Positions 29,369 through 39,168 of a stretch of 60,198 bases of DNA are shown one piece after another. The first letter of the stretch is position 1. Each line of letters opens with the position of its first letter. The notes under the pieces were generated by a model that searched no databases, was not told where the DNA came from, and saw only the letters and a list, made by a program, of their open reading frames with translations. A program made the position numbers and the translations under genes. The DNA is from Solidesulfovibrio sp. (lineage in GTDB: Bacteria > Desulfobacterota > Desulfovibrionia > Desulfovibrionales > Desulfovibrionaceae), in NCBI RefSeq assembly GCF_029978005.1, contig NZ_JARKOZ010000139.1, forward strand, positions 1 to 60,198, read 5' to 3'.

Positions 29369-32300
29369 AATCCTCGACCCCGAACAGCGGCAGCTGGCGC
29401 GCCTGGCTCACGGTGCGCGCCACCAGGGCCGAGCGCCGCACCCCCCCGAGATCCAGGTTTTCCAGAAAGCGCGAACGCTTGAGCATGAACCGCCGGCCGT
29501 AGAGGTCGCGGCGCACGGCGTGGGACAGGTACAGCCGCCTTTTGGCCCGGGTGAGACCCACGTAGAAAAGCCGGCGCTCCTCGTCCTCGTCCATCTGGCC
29601 GGCCAGGTGCCCGGGCTTGCCCGTGAGGAAGTCCGCACCGGCGAAGGGCAAAAGTCCGTCCTCCAGGGCCGGCAGGAACACGGCGGCGAATTCCAGCCCC
29701 TTGCCCGCGTGCAGGGTCATGATGCGGACCTTCTCGGCCCGTCTGCCCACCAGTTCCAGCTCGGTTTCGCCGGCGACGTAGTTCAGCAGGCCGGCCCAGC
29801 CGCCGTGGGCGTCGAAGGCCCGGCACAGCTCGCGAAATTCCGGCCCCTGCCAGAAAAGCCGGTCGAAGGGCGCGATGTCCTCGAGATAGGCCGAAAGCCC
29901 GAGCGGCCCCTTGGCCAGCACCCGGTCCGGCAGAGTGGGGGGCTTTTCCACGTCTTCGGGCACGGGCAGCCCCAGCAGCCGGCCGGCGGCGGCCAGAAGC
30001 AGGCGCACGCGCGGCTCGTTGAAAAAGGCGTCGGCCTCGGGCGCGGCGCAGGGGATGCCGAAGCGCTCCAGGCTCTTGCGGATGGGGCCGATGAGCGCCG
30101 AGACGCGCACGAGCACGGCGATGTCGGCCGGGGACAGGGTGTCTGCGGCCAGGTCCCGGGCCAGGGTCAACGAGGTGCCGCCGAGAAGCGCGCTGATGCG
30201 TTCGCCCATCCAGCCCGCCTCGCCGGCGGCGGTGGGGGCCTCGAAAAGCTGTATTTCCGTGGTGGCGGTGGTGTCGCGGCTTAAGCGCGACACCAGCGGC
30301 GCGCGGCCGGGAAAGAGGCCGGCGGCCAGGTTCAGGAGCGGCTGGGTGGAACGGTAGTTTTCGGCGAGCGTGGCCACGGCCAGATCCGGCCACAGGGCCG
30401 TGAGCTCGGCCCTGGCCGCGCCCGTCGCGCCCCGGAAGCCGTAGATGGCCTGGTCCGGATCGCCGATGGCGAAAAGGCTGGCCCGCTCCCGGCCGACCAG
30501 GGCCGCGACCACGGCCAGTTGCAGCGCGGTCAGGTCCTGGACCTCGTCCACCAGCACGTGGGAGTAGGGCGGCCGCTCGCCCCCGGCCGAGAGCTTCTCC
30601 AGCCAGTATTCCAGCAGGTCCGTGAAATCCAGCAGGTTCCAGTCGGCCTTCTGGCGGGCGTAACGGGCGGCGTAGAGCCCCGGGCCCACGGTCGCGGCGT
30701 CTTTCGGGGCCTGCAGGCGCTCCCGGGCCAGGGACAGGTCGCGCCAGGCGCTTCGCAGCTTGGCCCCGGTCAGTTCGGGGTTGGCCGCGGCGAAGAGCCG
30801 CCGGGCGGCGTCCTCGGAAAGGAGCACCGGCTCCTGGCCGCCGGCCCGGGTCCAGGCCTCCAGGGCCAGGGCGTGGAGGGTGTCGGCCCGGGGCAGGTTC
30901 TGGGCGGTTTGCGCGCCGTCGCCGCCGGCCAGGCGCTGGCGCAGCTCCTCGGCCGCCCGGCGGGTGAAGGTCACGGCCAGGATGTCGCCGGCCGGGATGC
31001 CGGCCGCGAGCAGGGCGCGGATCTTGGCCAGAAGCGTATGGGTCTTGCCCGTACCGGGGCCGGCCACCACCAGCACGTGGCGGCCGCCGTTCTCCACGGC
31101 CGCCTGCTGGGAGGGGTTGAGGCTGCGGCGCGTGACCACGGGCGCGGGCGGCGCGGTCCGGGGCGGCGGGGCGGGGGGAGGCTCGGGGGAGGCGTCGTCG
31201 CCGCCGGCCGGGTCGCGCGGCCGGGCCGCCTTGGCGGCCGGGGGCGGCACGGCCAGGTAGCGGCCGCTTTTGAGCTCGCGCTGCTCCTGGGGGGTGAAGA
31301 CCGAGATGCGGCCGTATTCGCCGTCGAAGCCGGGGCGGCGCAGCACCCGGCCGGCGCGCATCCGGGCCACGGCCTCGCCGAGGATGGCGTCCACCCGGCC
31401 GAGGTCCTCCACGGGCGCGTCGCGAAGCACCGTGAGCTCCGCGCCGAATTTGGCCAGCAGCCGGGCCACCAGCCCCCGGGCCTTGGCCGTCTTGGCCCCC
31501 ACGCCCATGACCTCGCCGGCAATCTCGTCAAGCGGTATGAGCGAGGTGAACCCCGGCATGCCCTCGGGCCGGACGGGCTCGGTGCGGTCGGCCAGTTCCA
31601 GCACCCGGTGCAGCACCCCGAGCGTCAGCGGCTTGCCGCACACCGGGCAAAGCCCCCCGCGCGCCTTGGCCTCGGCCGGCTCCATGACCACGCCGCATTC
31701 GCGGTGGCCGTCCAGGTGGTACTTGCCCTCCTCGGGAAAGAACTCCACCGTGCCGCAAAACCGGGGCCCCAGGCCCTGGCCGCGCAGCGCCCGGTAGATG
31801 CCCTCGTAGGAGGGGTCGCCGGAAAAGAGGTTGCATTCGCGGCCGAGCTTCTCGCCGGAATGGGCGTCGGAGTTGGAGACCAGGCGGAAGCGGTCCAGGG
31901 CCGACAGCGTCCAGTTCATCTCCGGGTCCGAGGACAGCCCCGTCTCCAGGGCGAAGATCTCCTTGGCCAGCGATCCGTAGCATTCCTCCACCGAGTCGAA
32001 GCCGGACTTGGAGCCGAACAGCGAAAACCACGGCGTCCAGATGTGGGCCGGCACCAGAAAGGCCATGGGGTCGGTTTCGAGCACCATCTCCAGCAGGTGG
32101 CGGCTGTCGAGGCCGAGGATGGGCCGGCCGTCCGAGGCGAGGTTGCCGACCTTGGCCAGCTTGCGGTTGAGGCTTTCGGCCGCCTCGTAGGTGGGGACGT
32201 AGACGAGGTTGTGGACTTTGCGGACCTTGCCGCCGCGCTTGTAGATGGAGCTGATTTCCGCCGAGAGCAGGAAGCGCACGCGCCCGGAGGGGCTGGCGTC

Positions 32301-32543
32301 GGGCAGCCAGGGGAGTTCCCGGCCGAGGTGGGCCGGGTCCTTGAGGCGAAACAGCCCCGAAGCGTCCGGGGCGAGGGCTTCCTGGAGCTCGGAAAGCCAG
32401 CCCGGGTGGGTGAAGTCCCCCGTGGCCACCACGGTCAGGCCCTTGACCTCGCCCCAGGCGGCCAGGTTTCGCGGGGTGAGCCCCTTGCTCGTGGCCCGGG
32501 AGTGGCGGGAATGGATATGCAAGTCGGCGAGATACTGCTCCAT
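29358..32543 (-). CDS. Endonuclease Q (PHP) fused to UvrD/PcrA-type helicase
   Basis: 1061 residues; the start may be the ATG at 32543 or 32555. Residues 1-430 match Endonuclease Q: PHP motif ADLHIHSRHSRATSKGL, TGDFTHPGWL, LLSAEISSIYKRGGK, VPAHIWTPWFSLFGSKSGF, VSNSDAHSGEKLGREC, a Cys-rich zinc site (HREC, then GGLCPVCGKPL) and the ending RRPGFDGEYGRI. EndoQ nicks DNA 5' of deaminated bases and abasic sites. After a Pro/Ala-rich linker comes a superfamily 1 helicase: Walker A VVAGPGTGKTHTLL, LVDEVQDLTALQ, IGDPDQAIYGFRG, ENYRSTQPL, MTLHAGKGLEF and LFYVGLTRAKRRL. The fusion implies nick-then-unwind repair. Confidence 0.9.
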   Translation of the reverse strand: MEQYLADLHIHSRHSRATSKGLTPRNLAAWGEVKGLTVVATGDFTHPGWLSELQEALAPDASGLFRLKDPAHLGRELPWLPDASPSGRVRFLLSAEISSIYKRGGKVRKVHNLVYVPTYEAAESLNRKLAKVGNLASDGRPILGLDSRHLLEMVLETDPMAFLVPAHIWTPWFSLFGSKSGFDSVEECYGSLAKEIFALETGLSSDPEMNWTLSALDRFRLVSNSDAHSGEKLGRECNLFSGDPSYEGIYRALRGQGLGPRFCGTVEFFPEEGKYHLDGHRECGVVMEPAEAKARGGLCPVCGKPLTLGVLHRVLELADRTEPVRPEGMPGFTSLIPLDEIAGEVMGVGAKTAKARGLVARLLAKFGAELTVLRDAPVEDLGRVDAILGEAVARMRAGRVLRRPGFDGEYGRISVFTPQEQRELKSGRYLAVPPPAAKAARPRDPAGGDDASPEPPPAPPPRTAPPAPVVTRRSLNPSQQAAVENGGRHVLVVAGPGTGKTHTLLAKIRALLAAGIPAGDILAVTFTRRAAEELRQRLAGGDGAQTAQNLPRADTLHALALEAWTRAGGQEPVLLSEDAARRLFAAANPELTGAKLRSAWRDLSLARERLQAPKDAATVGPGLYAARYARQKADWNLLDFTDLLEYWLEKLSAGGERPPYSHVLVDEVQDLTALQLAVVAALVGRERASLFAIGDPDQAIYGFRGATGAARAELTALWPDLAVATLAENYRSTQPLLNLAAGLFPGRAPLVSRLSRDTTATTEIQLFEAPTAAGEAGWMGERISALLGGTSLTLARDLAADTLSPADIAVLVRVSALIGPIRKSLERFGIPCAAPEADAFFNEPRVRLLLAAAGRLLGLPVPEDVEKPPTLPDRVLAKGPLGLSAYLEDIAPFDRLFWQGPEFRELCRAFDAHGGWAGLLNYVAGETELELVGRRAEKVRIMTLHAGKGLEFAAVFLPALEDGLLPFAGADFLTGKPGHLAGQMDEDEERRLFYVGLTRAKRRLYLSHAVRRDLYGRRFMLKRSRFLENLDLGGVRRSALVARTVSQARQLPLFGVEDSTR

Positions 32544-32601
32544 GGGCCAAGGCATACAGAGATTGCCAAAAGGCGGCAAGGGCCGGCCGCGGCGGCGCAA
32601 T

Positions 32602-32630
32602 AAAAAGGGGGAACGCTTTCGCGTCCCCCC
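32602..32630 (-). terminator. Intrinsic terminator of sat
   Basis: Stem 32607-32616 with 32621-32630 around a four-base loop, then five T residues on the minus strand. It lies 28 bases past the sat stop. Confidence 0.88.
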
Positions 32631-32657
32631 TTGGCAATCATGCGATTGCGCGGCAGC

Positions 32658-33950
32658 TTATTTGGCGGATTCGCCGGAAGCAGCGCCGTGCATCTTGATC
32701 TCGACCTTCTCGGTCAGGCCCTCGTAGTACTTGCGCAGGATGACCAGGACCTCGTCGCGGCCGAAGTGATCCGGGATCTCGCCGCCCTCGGACAGCATCT
32801 TGCGCAGCTTGGTGCCGGACAGGATGACGCGGTCTTCCTTGGTGTGCGGGCAGGTGCGCAGCGAAGCCATGCCGTCGCACTTGTAGCAGTAGAAAGTCCA
32901 GTCGATCTTCAGCGGCTGGCAGAGCAGGGCCTGGCCGGGCTTGGGAGCCTTGCCGTCGGCGTAGGGGATGCGGTCGAAGATCTCCTGAGCCTCGAACATG
33001 CCGTAGAAGTCGCCGACGCCGGCGTGGTCACGGCCGATGATCATCTTGTTGACGCCGTAGTTCTGGCGGAAGGTGGCGTGCAGCAGGCCTTCGCGGGGAC
33101 CGGCGTAACGCATGTCGAGGGGGTAGCCGCCCTGGACCACGTTCTTTTCCACGAAGTAGTGCTTGACCAGGGTGTCGATGCACTCGACGCGGACTTCGGC
33201 CGGGATGTCGCCGGGCTTCAGGTTGCCGATCAGCGAGTGGATGATGACGCCGTCGCAAACCTCAATGGCGATCTTGCACAGGTATTCGTGGGAGCGGTGC
33301 ATGGGGTTGCGCAGCTGCAGCGCGGCGACGTTGGCCCAGCCGCGCTCGTCGAAGATGGCGCGGGTCTCGGCCGGACGCAGGTACACGCCCTTGTACTTGG
33401 TCGGGTACTCGCCCTCGGACAGGACCTTGACCGGGCCGGCCAGGCAGATGGCCTTGCGGTCCATGACCATCTTGACGCCCGGGTGGTCTTCCAGGGCGAC
33501 CTTCCAGAACTTGTCGTCGGCGGAATCGTCGCCATGGCCCTTGTAGACCATCTCGGATTCCCACTTCTTGTCGGCCTCGGTCAGCTCGAACTTCTCGGTG
33601 ACCTTCATGGTGGCGAAAATTTCGCCCTTGCGCTCAAGGGTGATTTCCTCGCCGTCCTTGATGGCGGCGGCTTCTTCCTTGGTCACCGCCAGCACGACGG
33701 GAACCGGCCAGAAGGTGCCGTCGGCCAGGGTCATCTTCTCGACGACGCTCTTCCAATCGGCCTTGGTCATGAAGCCGTCCAGGGGCGAGAAACCGCCGAT
33801 GCCGATCATGATCAGGTCGCCCTTTTCCTGGGCGGTGATCTCGACCTTCTTGAGGCCGGCGGCCTTCTTCAGCTCGGCTTCCTTGGCAGCGCCCTCGAGC
33901 AGGCGAATGACCAGACCTTTGCCTCCATGCGGCGGAACCAATTTGGACAT
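32658..33950 (-). CDS. sat: Sulfate adenylyltransferase (ATP sulfurylase)
   Basis: 430 residues. It activates sulfate to APS, the first step of dissimilatory sulfate reduction. The ATP-binding motif is [14 protein letters not shown] near residue 218, with [12 protein letters not shown] further on, and a C-terminal zinc-type Cys motif ([16 protein letters not shown]). The length and single-domain form fit the homo-oligomeric enzyme of sulfate reducers. AAGGAGG precedes the ATG at 33950; the longer frame upstream is not coding. It has its own promoter candidate and terminator, so it is monocistronic and probably highly expressed. Confidence 0.97.
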   Translation of the reverse strand: MSKLVPPHGGKGLVIRLLEGAAKEAELKKAAGLKKVEITAQEKGDLIMIGIGGFSPLDGFMTKADWKSVVEKMTLADGTFWPVPVVLAVTKEEAAAIKDGEEITLERKGEIFATMKVTEKFELTEADKKWESEMVYKGHGDDSADDKFWKVALEDHPGVKMVMDRKAICLAGPVKVLSEGEYPTKYKGVYLRPAETRAIFDERGWANVAALQLRNPMHRSHEYLCKIAIEVCDGVIIHSLIGNLKPGDIPAEVRVECIDTLVKHYFVEKNVVQGGYPLDMRYAGPREGLLHATFRQNYGVNKMIIGRDHAGVGDFYGMFEAQEIFDRIPYADGKAPKPGQALLCQPLKIDWTFYCYKCDGMASLRTCPHTKEDRVILSGTKLRKMLSEGGEIPDHFGRDEVLVILRKYYEGLTEKVEIKMHGAASGESAK

Positions 33951-34045
33951 GTAGCGCCTCCTTACCGGTGATTTTGTTGAAGTTTCCGCGTAGCACCTGG
34001 GTGGTCGGATGGAGTCCGGAGCCGACCGTGCCCATGAGTGCAGCC

Positions 34046-34090
34046 GGTATACACCACGGAGAGGGGAATACCAAGTGAAAAATGTATCAA
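34046..34090 (-). promoter_or_regulatory. sat promoter with degenerate Rex-like site
   Basis: On the minus strand TTGGTA (34069-34074), 17 bases, TATACC (34046-34051). Just upstream, 34073-34090 has a TTG...TTCAC arrangement matching about 9 of 14 fixed bases of the Rex consensus TTGTGAA-N4-TTCACAA. The leader to sat is about 90 bases. Confidence 0.4.
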
Positions 34091-34166
34091 AGGGCACGAA
34101 ATTGTCCCCGAGCCCCGTGCGAAAGGGCGGATTTCGTGTCCGGTCGCGCACCCTGCCTCGCCCGCA

Positions 34167-34195
34167 TTGACCTTGCCCCCGCCTTCCATTATGTG
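34167..34195 (+). promoter_or_regulatory. Candidate sigma70 promoter of lepA
   Basis: TTGACC (34167-34172), 17 bases, TATGTG (34190-34195), about 45 bases before the lepA start codon. Confidence 0.5.
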
Positions 34196-34239
34196 CCTTG
34201 CCGACCCTAAGCGGCGTTTCGCCAAAGGCCCCCCCACGC

Positions 34240-36042
34240 ATGGATATCTCGCGCATCAGAAATTTCAGCATCATCGCGCACATCGACCACGGCAAGTCGA
34301 CGCTGGCCGATCGCATCCTCGAACTGACCGGCGTCATCACCGCCAGGGAGATGCGCGAGCAATACCTCGACCGCATGGACCTCGAGCGCGAGCGCGGCAT
34401 CACCATCAAGGCCCAGACCGTGCGCATTCCTTATAAGGCCGCCGACGGGAACGAGTACATCCTCAACCTCATCGACACCCCGGGGCACGTGGACTTCTCC
34501 TACGAGGTCTCGCGCAGCCTGGCCGCCTGCGAGGGCGCGCTGCTCGTGGTCGACGCCACCCAGGGCGTGGAGGCGCAGACGCTCGCCAACGTGTTCCTGG
34601 CCCTCGACAACGACCTGGAGATCATTCCGGTCCTCAACAAGATCGACCTGCCGAGCGCCGACCCGGAAGCGGTCAAGGCCGAGATCGAGGAGGCCATCGG
34701 CCTGCCCTGCGCCGACGCCGTGTCCGTCTCGGCCAAGACCGGAATCAACGTCGGGGCCGTGCTCGAACAGATCATCGCCAAGATCCCCCCGCCCAAGGGC
34801 CATGCCGACGCGCCGCTCAAGGCCCTGGTCGTGGACTCCTATTACGACTCCTACCAGGGCGTGGTGGTCCTGTTCCGCGTCATGGACGGCACGGTCAGGC
34901 TCGGGCAGCGCATCAGGATGATGTCCAACGGCGTGGACTTCGAGGTCGTGCGCCTGGGCGCGTTTTCCCCGGGCCCCATCGACATCCCGTCCTTTGGCCC
35001 GGGCGAGGCCGGGTTCCTGTGCGCCAACATCAAGACCCTGACCGACGCCAGGGTGGGCGACACCGTCACCCTGGCGGACAACCCCGCCGCCGAGGCCCTG
35101 CCGGGGTTCAAGGAAGTCAAGCCCATGGTCTTTTGCGGCCTCTACCCGGTGGACGCCGCCGAGTACGAGATCCTCAAAACCGCCCTGGAGAAGCTGCGCT
35201 TAAACGACGCCGCCTTCACCTACGAGCCCGAGACGTCCCAGGCGCTCGGGTTCGGCTTCCGCTGTGGCTTTCTGGGCCTGCTCCACATGGAGATCATCCA
35301 GGAGCGGCTGGAGCGCGAGTTCGGGGCCAGCCTCATCGCCACCGCGCCCTCGGTCATCTACAAGGTCGAGACCCTGTCGGGAAAGACCATCTCCATCGAG
35401 AATCCGAGCAAGCTGCCCAAGACCCAGGAGATCGCCGCCCTCTACGAGCCCTACGCCAAGCTCGAGATCCACACGCCCAACGAGTACGTCGGCGGCGTGT
35501 TCAAGCTGTGCGAGGAAAAGCGCGGCATCCAGAAGGACGTGCGCTACCTGACGGCCACCCGCGTCATCATCACCTACGAGCTGCCCTTCGCCGAGATCGT
35601 CTACGACTTTTTCGACCGGCTCAAGTCCGCCACGCGCGGCTACGCCTCCCTGGACTACGAGATCATCGACTACCGGGCCTCGGACCTGGTCAAGCTCGAC
35701 ATCATGATCAACGGCGACCCCGTGGACGCCCTGGCCGTCATCGTGCACCGCGACAACGCCTACCACTACGGCCGGGCCCTGGCGCTCAAGCTCAAGCGCG
35801 TCATCCCGCGCCAGCTCTTCGAGGTCATCATCCAGGCCGCCATCGGCACCAAGATCATCGCCCGGGAGCGCAACGCCCCCATGGGCAAGAACGTCACGGC
35901 CAAGTGCTACGGCGGCGACATTACGCGCAAACGCAAGCTCTTGGAAAAGCAGAAGGAAGGCAAGAAGCGCATGAAGCGCATGGGCAACGTCGAACTGCCC
36001 CAGGAAGCCTTCCTGGCGGCGCTCAAGGCCGGGGACGACTAG
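34240..36042 (+). CDS. lepA: Elongation factor 4 (LepA)
   Basis: 600 residues, full length. GTPase motifs: [47 protein letters not shown]. The LepA-specific C-terminal domain follows ([37 protein letters not shown]). LepA acts on ribosomes during initiation/elongation stress. The start [10 protein letters not shown] fits the family. It is followed by lepB, as in many bacteria, after 108 bases. Confidence 0.97.
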   Translation: MDISRIRNFSIIAHIDHGKSTLADRILELTGVITAREMREQYLDRMDLERERGITIKAQTVRIPYKAADGNEYILNLIDTPGHVDFSYEVSRSLAACEGALLVVDATQGVEAQTLANVFLALDNDLEIIPVLNKIDLPSADPEAVKAEIEEAIGLPCADAVSVSAKTGINVGAVLEQIIAKIPPPKGHADAPLKALVVDSYYDSYQGVVVLFRVMDGTVRLGQRIRMMSNGVDFEVVRLGAFSPGPIDIPSFGPGEAGFLCANIKTLTDARVGDTVTLADNPAAEALPGFKEVKPMVFCGLYPVDAAEYEILKTALEKLRLNDAAFTYEPETSQALGFGFRCGFLGLLHMEIIQERLEREFGASLIATAPSVIYKVETLSGKTISIENPSKLPKTQEIAALYEPYAKLEIHTPNEYVGGVFKLCEEKRGIQKDVRYLTATRVIITYELPFAEIVYDFFDRLKSATRGYASLDYEIIDYRASDLVKLDIMINGDPVDALAVIVHRDNAYHYGRALALKLKRVIPRQLFEVIIQAAIGTKIIARERNAPMGKNVTAKCYGGDITRKRKLLEKQKEGKKRMKRMGNVELPQEAFLAALKAGDD

Positions 36043-36150
36043 CCGGCCGGCACGCCCTTTCTCAACCCCAACCTCCCGCCACGGCCGGCGGCGGCGCGAA
36101 ACGTCCGCGCCAGGCCGCCCGGCCCGCCCCAACGACAAGGAACCACGCCG

Positions 36151-36750
36151 ATGAATCCAAGATGGCAAAAAATGCTGCTGGAATATCTGGAAGCCCTGGC
36201 CGTCGCCCTGGTGCTCGCCTTCGTCATCCGTACCTTCGTGGTCCAGGCCTTCAAGATCCCGTCGGGCTCCATGCTCGACACCCTGCTGATCGGCGACCAC
36301 CTGCTCGTCAACAAGTTCCTCTACGGCACCCGCATCCCCTTCACCGACAAGGTGATCCTGCCCATCGAGGAGCCGGTCGACGGCGACGTCATCGTCTTCG
36401 AGTTCCCCGAGGACACCTCCAAGGACTTCATCAAGCGCATCATCGGCGCGCCCGGCGACGTGCTGGAGATGAAGGACAAGGTCGTCTACCGCAACGGCAA
36501 GCAGCTCGACGAGCCCTACGTCAAGCACACCGACCCCAACATCCAGTCCCGCCGCGACAACTTCGGCCCCATCACCGTGCCGCCAGGCAAGTACTTCGCC
36601 ATGGGCGACAACCGCGACGAATCCTACGACTCGCGTTTCTGGGGCTTCGTGGACAAGGAGAAGATCCGGGGCAAGGCCTGGGTCATCTACTGGTCCTGGG
36701 ACGGCCCGGCCGACATCCGCTGGAGCCGCATCGGCAACCTCGTGAAGTAG
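36151..36750 (+). CDS. lepB: Signal peptidase I
   Basis: 199 residues. One N-terminal membrane helix (about 12-30) is followed by the catalytic Ser in KIPSGSMLDTL near residue 40 and the catalytic Lys in FIKRIIGAPGD near 95. The C-terminal box AMGDNRDESYDSRFWGF is intact. It removes Sec and Tat signal peptides at the outer face of the inner membrane. AAGGAA precedes the ATG. A palindromic element lies after the stop. Confidence 0.96.
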   Translation: MNPRWQKMLLEYLEALAVALVLAFVIRTFVVQAFKIPSGSMLDTLLIGDHLLVNKFLYGTRIPFTDKVILPIEEPVDGDVIVFEFPEDTSKDFIKRIIGAPGDVLEMKDKVVYRNGKQLDEPYVKHTDPNIQSRRDNFGPITVPPGKYFAMGDNRDESYDSRFWGFVDKEKIRGKAWVIYWSWDGPADIRWSRIGNLVK

Positions 36751-36763
36751 CGGCAGGAGAGAA

Positions 36764-36811
36764 GACGCCTCCGGCGTCCAGGAGGGGCGAGGCCCCTCCT
36801 GGACCTCCCGA
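36764..36811 (+). repeat. Dispersed palindromic element, copy 3
   Basis: GACGCCTCCGGCG, arm CCAGGAGGGGC, a short loop, complementary arm, ACCTCCCG. It sits 14 bases after the lepB stop and before the AbrB-like gene, in the direction of transcription. Confidence 0.75.
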
Positions 36812-36871
36812 TTTGGGATGAACCCGGCGGCCGCATTCGCGTGCGTGGCCGGCAGTCGTGAAAGGGGAGCC

Positions 36872-37921
36872 ATGGCGAGGGGAAAGCTCGGACAGTGGAC
36901 GCTGTTGACCGTGGTCACGGCCTGCGTCACGGCGGTCTTGCGCTTCCTGGAGATGCCGGCGTCCCTGCTGCTCGGCCCCATGCTCTCGGGCATCCTGCTG
37001 GCCCTTGGCGGGGCGTCCGTGCGGCTGCCCAAACAACCTTACATCGTGGCCCAGGCCGTCATCGGCTGCCTCGTGGCCCGGGCGGCCACGCCGGACATCC
37101 TGCCGGCCCTGCTCGGCAGCGGGCACCTCTTCGCGGCCGTGGTCCTGTCGAGCATCCTCGCGGCCGGGGCCATGGGCTGGCTGCTTTTCCGCCTCCACGT
37201 CATGCCCGGGGCCACGGGCATCTGGGGCACCTCGCCCGGCGGCGCGGCGGCCATGGTGATCCTGGCCGACGCCTACGGAGCCGACGCCCGGCTCGTGGCC
37301 TTCATGCAATACCTGCGCGTGCTGTGCGTGGCCCTGGCCGCGGCCGGCGTGGCCCACATCTGGACCGACGCTCCGGAAGGGGCCGCCGCGGCCACGGTTT
37401 GGTTCCCCCCCCTGGGGATCGCCAACCTGCCGACGGCGGCGCTTATCGTCCTCGGCGCGCTGGTCGGGCTTCGCAACTGGCTGGCCAGCGGGGCCATGCT
37501 CGCGCCCATGCTGCTCGGCGGCGGCCTGCGTCTGGCCGGAGTGGTGGAGATCGAGCTGCCGCCCTGGCTTCTGGCCGCGTCCTACGCGGCCATCGGCTGG
37601 CGTATCGGCCTGGGGTTCACCCGAAGCGTGGTGGCCCACGCCGCCCGGGCCCTGCCCATGATCCTGGCCACCATCGTCGTGCTCATCGGCTTTTGCGGCG
37701 GCCTGTCGGTGCTCTTGGCCCGCACGGCCGGGGTCGATCCCCTCACCGCCTACCTGGCGGCCAGCCCCGGCGGGCTGGATTCGGTGGCCATCATCGCCGC
37801 CTCCGCGCCGGTGGACATGCCCTTCGTCATGACGCTCCAGACCATGCGCTTCTTCCTGGTGGTGCTGCTGGCGCCGCCCATGGCCCGGTTCCTGGCCGGC
37901 AAGGCGGCGAAGCGGGGCTAG
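36872..37921 (+). CDS. AbrB-family (ammonia monooxygenase-like) membrane protein
   Basis: 349 residues with about ten membrane segments. Two repeats of the AbrB/PF05145 pattern are visible: LLGPMLSGILLALGG ... ATGIWGTSPGGAAAMV ... and the second LAPMLLGGGLRLAG ... LAASPGGLDSVAIIA. SPGG motifs at about 115 and 300 are hallmarks. Function is poorly known; transport or regulation has been suggested for the family. AGGGGAGCC before ATG 36872. Its stop interlocks with that of the convergent dehydrogenase gene (CTAG). Confidence 0.88.
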   Translation: MARGKLGQWTLLTVVTACVTAVLRFLEMPASLLLGPMLSGILLALGGASVRLPKQPYIVAQAVIGCLVARAATPDILPALLGSGHLFAAVVLSSILAAGAMGWLLFRLHVMPGATGIWGTSPGGAAAMVILADAYGADARLVAFMQYLRVLCVALAAAGVAHIWTDAPEGAAAATVWFPPLGIANLPTAALIVLGALVGLRNWLASGAMLAPMLLGGGLRLAGVVEIELPPWLLAASYAAIGWRIGLGFTRSVVAHAARALPMILATIVVLIGFCGGLSVLLARTAGVDPLTAYLAASPGGLDSVAIIAASAPVDMPFVMTLQTMRFFLVVLLAPPMARFLAGKAAKRG

Positions 37922-39066
37922 ACGAGCTTCCCGTAGAGTTCCAAAATCTCCTCGGCTTCGGCGCGGCGGGGGTTGACCCGGCTGCTGCCGTTTTCCGCCG
38001 CCTCGCGGGCCATGTCCGGCAGTGCCTCGGCGTCCACGCCCACGGCGGCCAGGGTGCGGGGCAGGGGCAGCCCGGCGGCGAGCTCAGCCAGGGCCGTGGC
38101 AGCCAGGCGCGAGGCGGCGCCAAGGTCCAGGCCGTCCGTGCGCCGGCCCAGGGCCTCGGCCACCCGGGCCATGCGCCCGGGGCAGGCCGGGCGGTTAAAC
38201 GCCGTGACCAGGGGCAACAGCATGGCGTTGGCTGTGCCGTGGGGCACACCGAAGCGCGCCCCCATGGGCCGGGACATGGCGTGCACGAGCCCGACGGAAG
38301 CGTTGGAAAAGGCTAGGCCGGCCTGAGCCTGGGCGTAGAGCATGGCGGCACGGGCGTCGCAGTTGTCCGGGGCGGCCACGGCCACGGGAAGGTTTTCGCC
38401 GATGGTTGCGATGGCCGCCAGGGCCAGGGCGTCGGAAAAGGGGTTGGCCAGCTTGGACACGTAGGCCTCCACGGCGTGGGTGAGCGCGTCCATGCCCGTG
38501 GCCGCGGCCACGGCCGGCGGCATGCTGGCCGTGAGCTCCGGGTCCAGGATGGCCGCCGCCGGCAGCAGGGTGGGGCCGACCAGGAGCATCTTGTAGCCGC
38601 GCGCCGTGTCGGTCAGGACGCTGACCTTGGTCGCCTCGCTGCCCGTGCCGGCGGTGGTGGGGATGGCGATGACGGGCGGCCCCTGGCGCAGGCCGGCCGC
38701 GCCTTCCAGGGCGGCCAGCTCGCCCGGGTTGGCCAGCAGGCAGCTGATGCCCTTGGCCGCATCCATGGCCGAGCCGCCGCCCAGGGCCACGATGACGTCG
38801 CAGCCTTTTTCCCGGGCCAGTTTCGTGCCGGCGACCACGGTGTCCAGGCTCGGGTCGGGCTCCACCCGGGGGAAGGGCACGGCGGCGACGCCGGCGTGTT
38901 CGAGCAGGCCGCACAGCCGCTCCAGGCTGCCGTTTTTGGTGGAAGCGGACCGTCCGGTCACCACCAGGGCGACCTTGCCCAGCGCCGCCGCCTCGGGGCC
39001 GGCCTGCTCGATGGCGCGCGGCCCGTAATGGATGCGCGGCGTCGTCTGAAATACTCTCGTGGACAT
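37918..39066 (-). CDS. Iron-containing alcohol dehydrogenase
   Basis: 382 residues. The NAD-binding [11 protein letters not shown] near residue 98 and the metal-binding region ([11 protein letters not shown], then [20 protein letters not shown]) are typical of the group III/iron-containing ADH family. It oxidises or reduces short alcohols/aldehydes in the cytoplasm. AAGGAG precedes the ATG at 39066. A palindromic element separates it from the MogA-like gene upstream. The exact substrate (ethanol, 1,3-propanediol, lactaldehyde) cannot be read. Confidence 0.93.
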   Translation of the reverse strand: MSTRVFQTTPRIHYGPRAIEQAGPEAAALGKVALVVTGRSASTKNGSLERLCGLLEHAGVAAVPFPRVEPDPSLDTVVAGTKLAREKGCDVIVALGGGSAMDAAKGISCLLANPGELAALEGAAGLRQGPPVIAIPTTAGTGSEATKVSVLTDTARGYKMLLVGPTLLPAAAILDPELTASMPPAVAAATGMDALTHAVEAYVSKLANPFSDALALAAIATIGENLPVAVAAPDNCDARAAMLYAQAQAGLAFSNASVGLVHAMSRPMGARFGVPHGTANAMLLPLVTAFNRPACPGRMARVAEALGRRTDGLDLGAASRLAATALAELAAGLPLPRTLAAVGVDAEALPDMAREAAENGSSRVNPRRAEAEEILELYGKLV

Positions 39067-39103
39067 GTATTTCTCCTTGCTACGCGCCCTGCCTTCCCCC
39101 AAT

Positions 39104-39150
39104 GGGGAGGTCCAGGAGGGGGTCACCCCCTCCTGGCCGCCGGAGGCGTC
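39104..39150 (-). repeat. Dispersed palindromic element, copy 4
   Basis: On the minus strand: GACGCCTCCGGCGGCC, arm, TGA loop, complementary arm, GGACCTCCCC. It is the closest match to copy 1. It lies between the MogA-like gene and the dehydrogenase gene, in the direction of transcription. Confidence 0.75.
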
Positions 39151-39168
39151 TTCCCTCTTCCCGCTCCG

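Noticed and set aside
34081-34166. Possible riboswitch or RNA leader between sat and lepA
   Set aside because: No conserved fold, terminator or anti-terminator could be recognised; two simple promoters explain the region.
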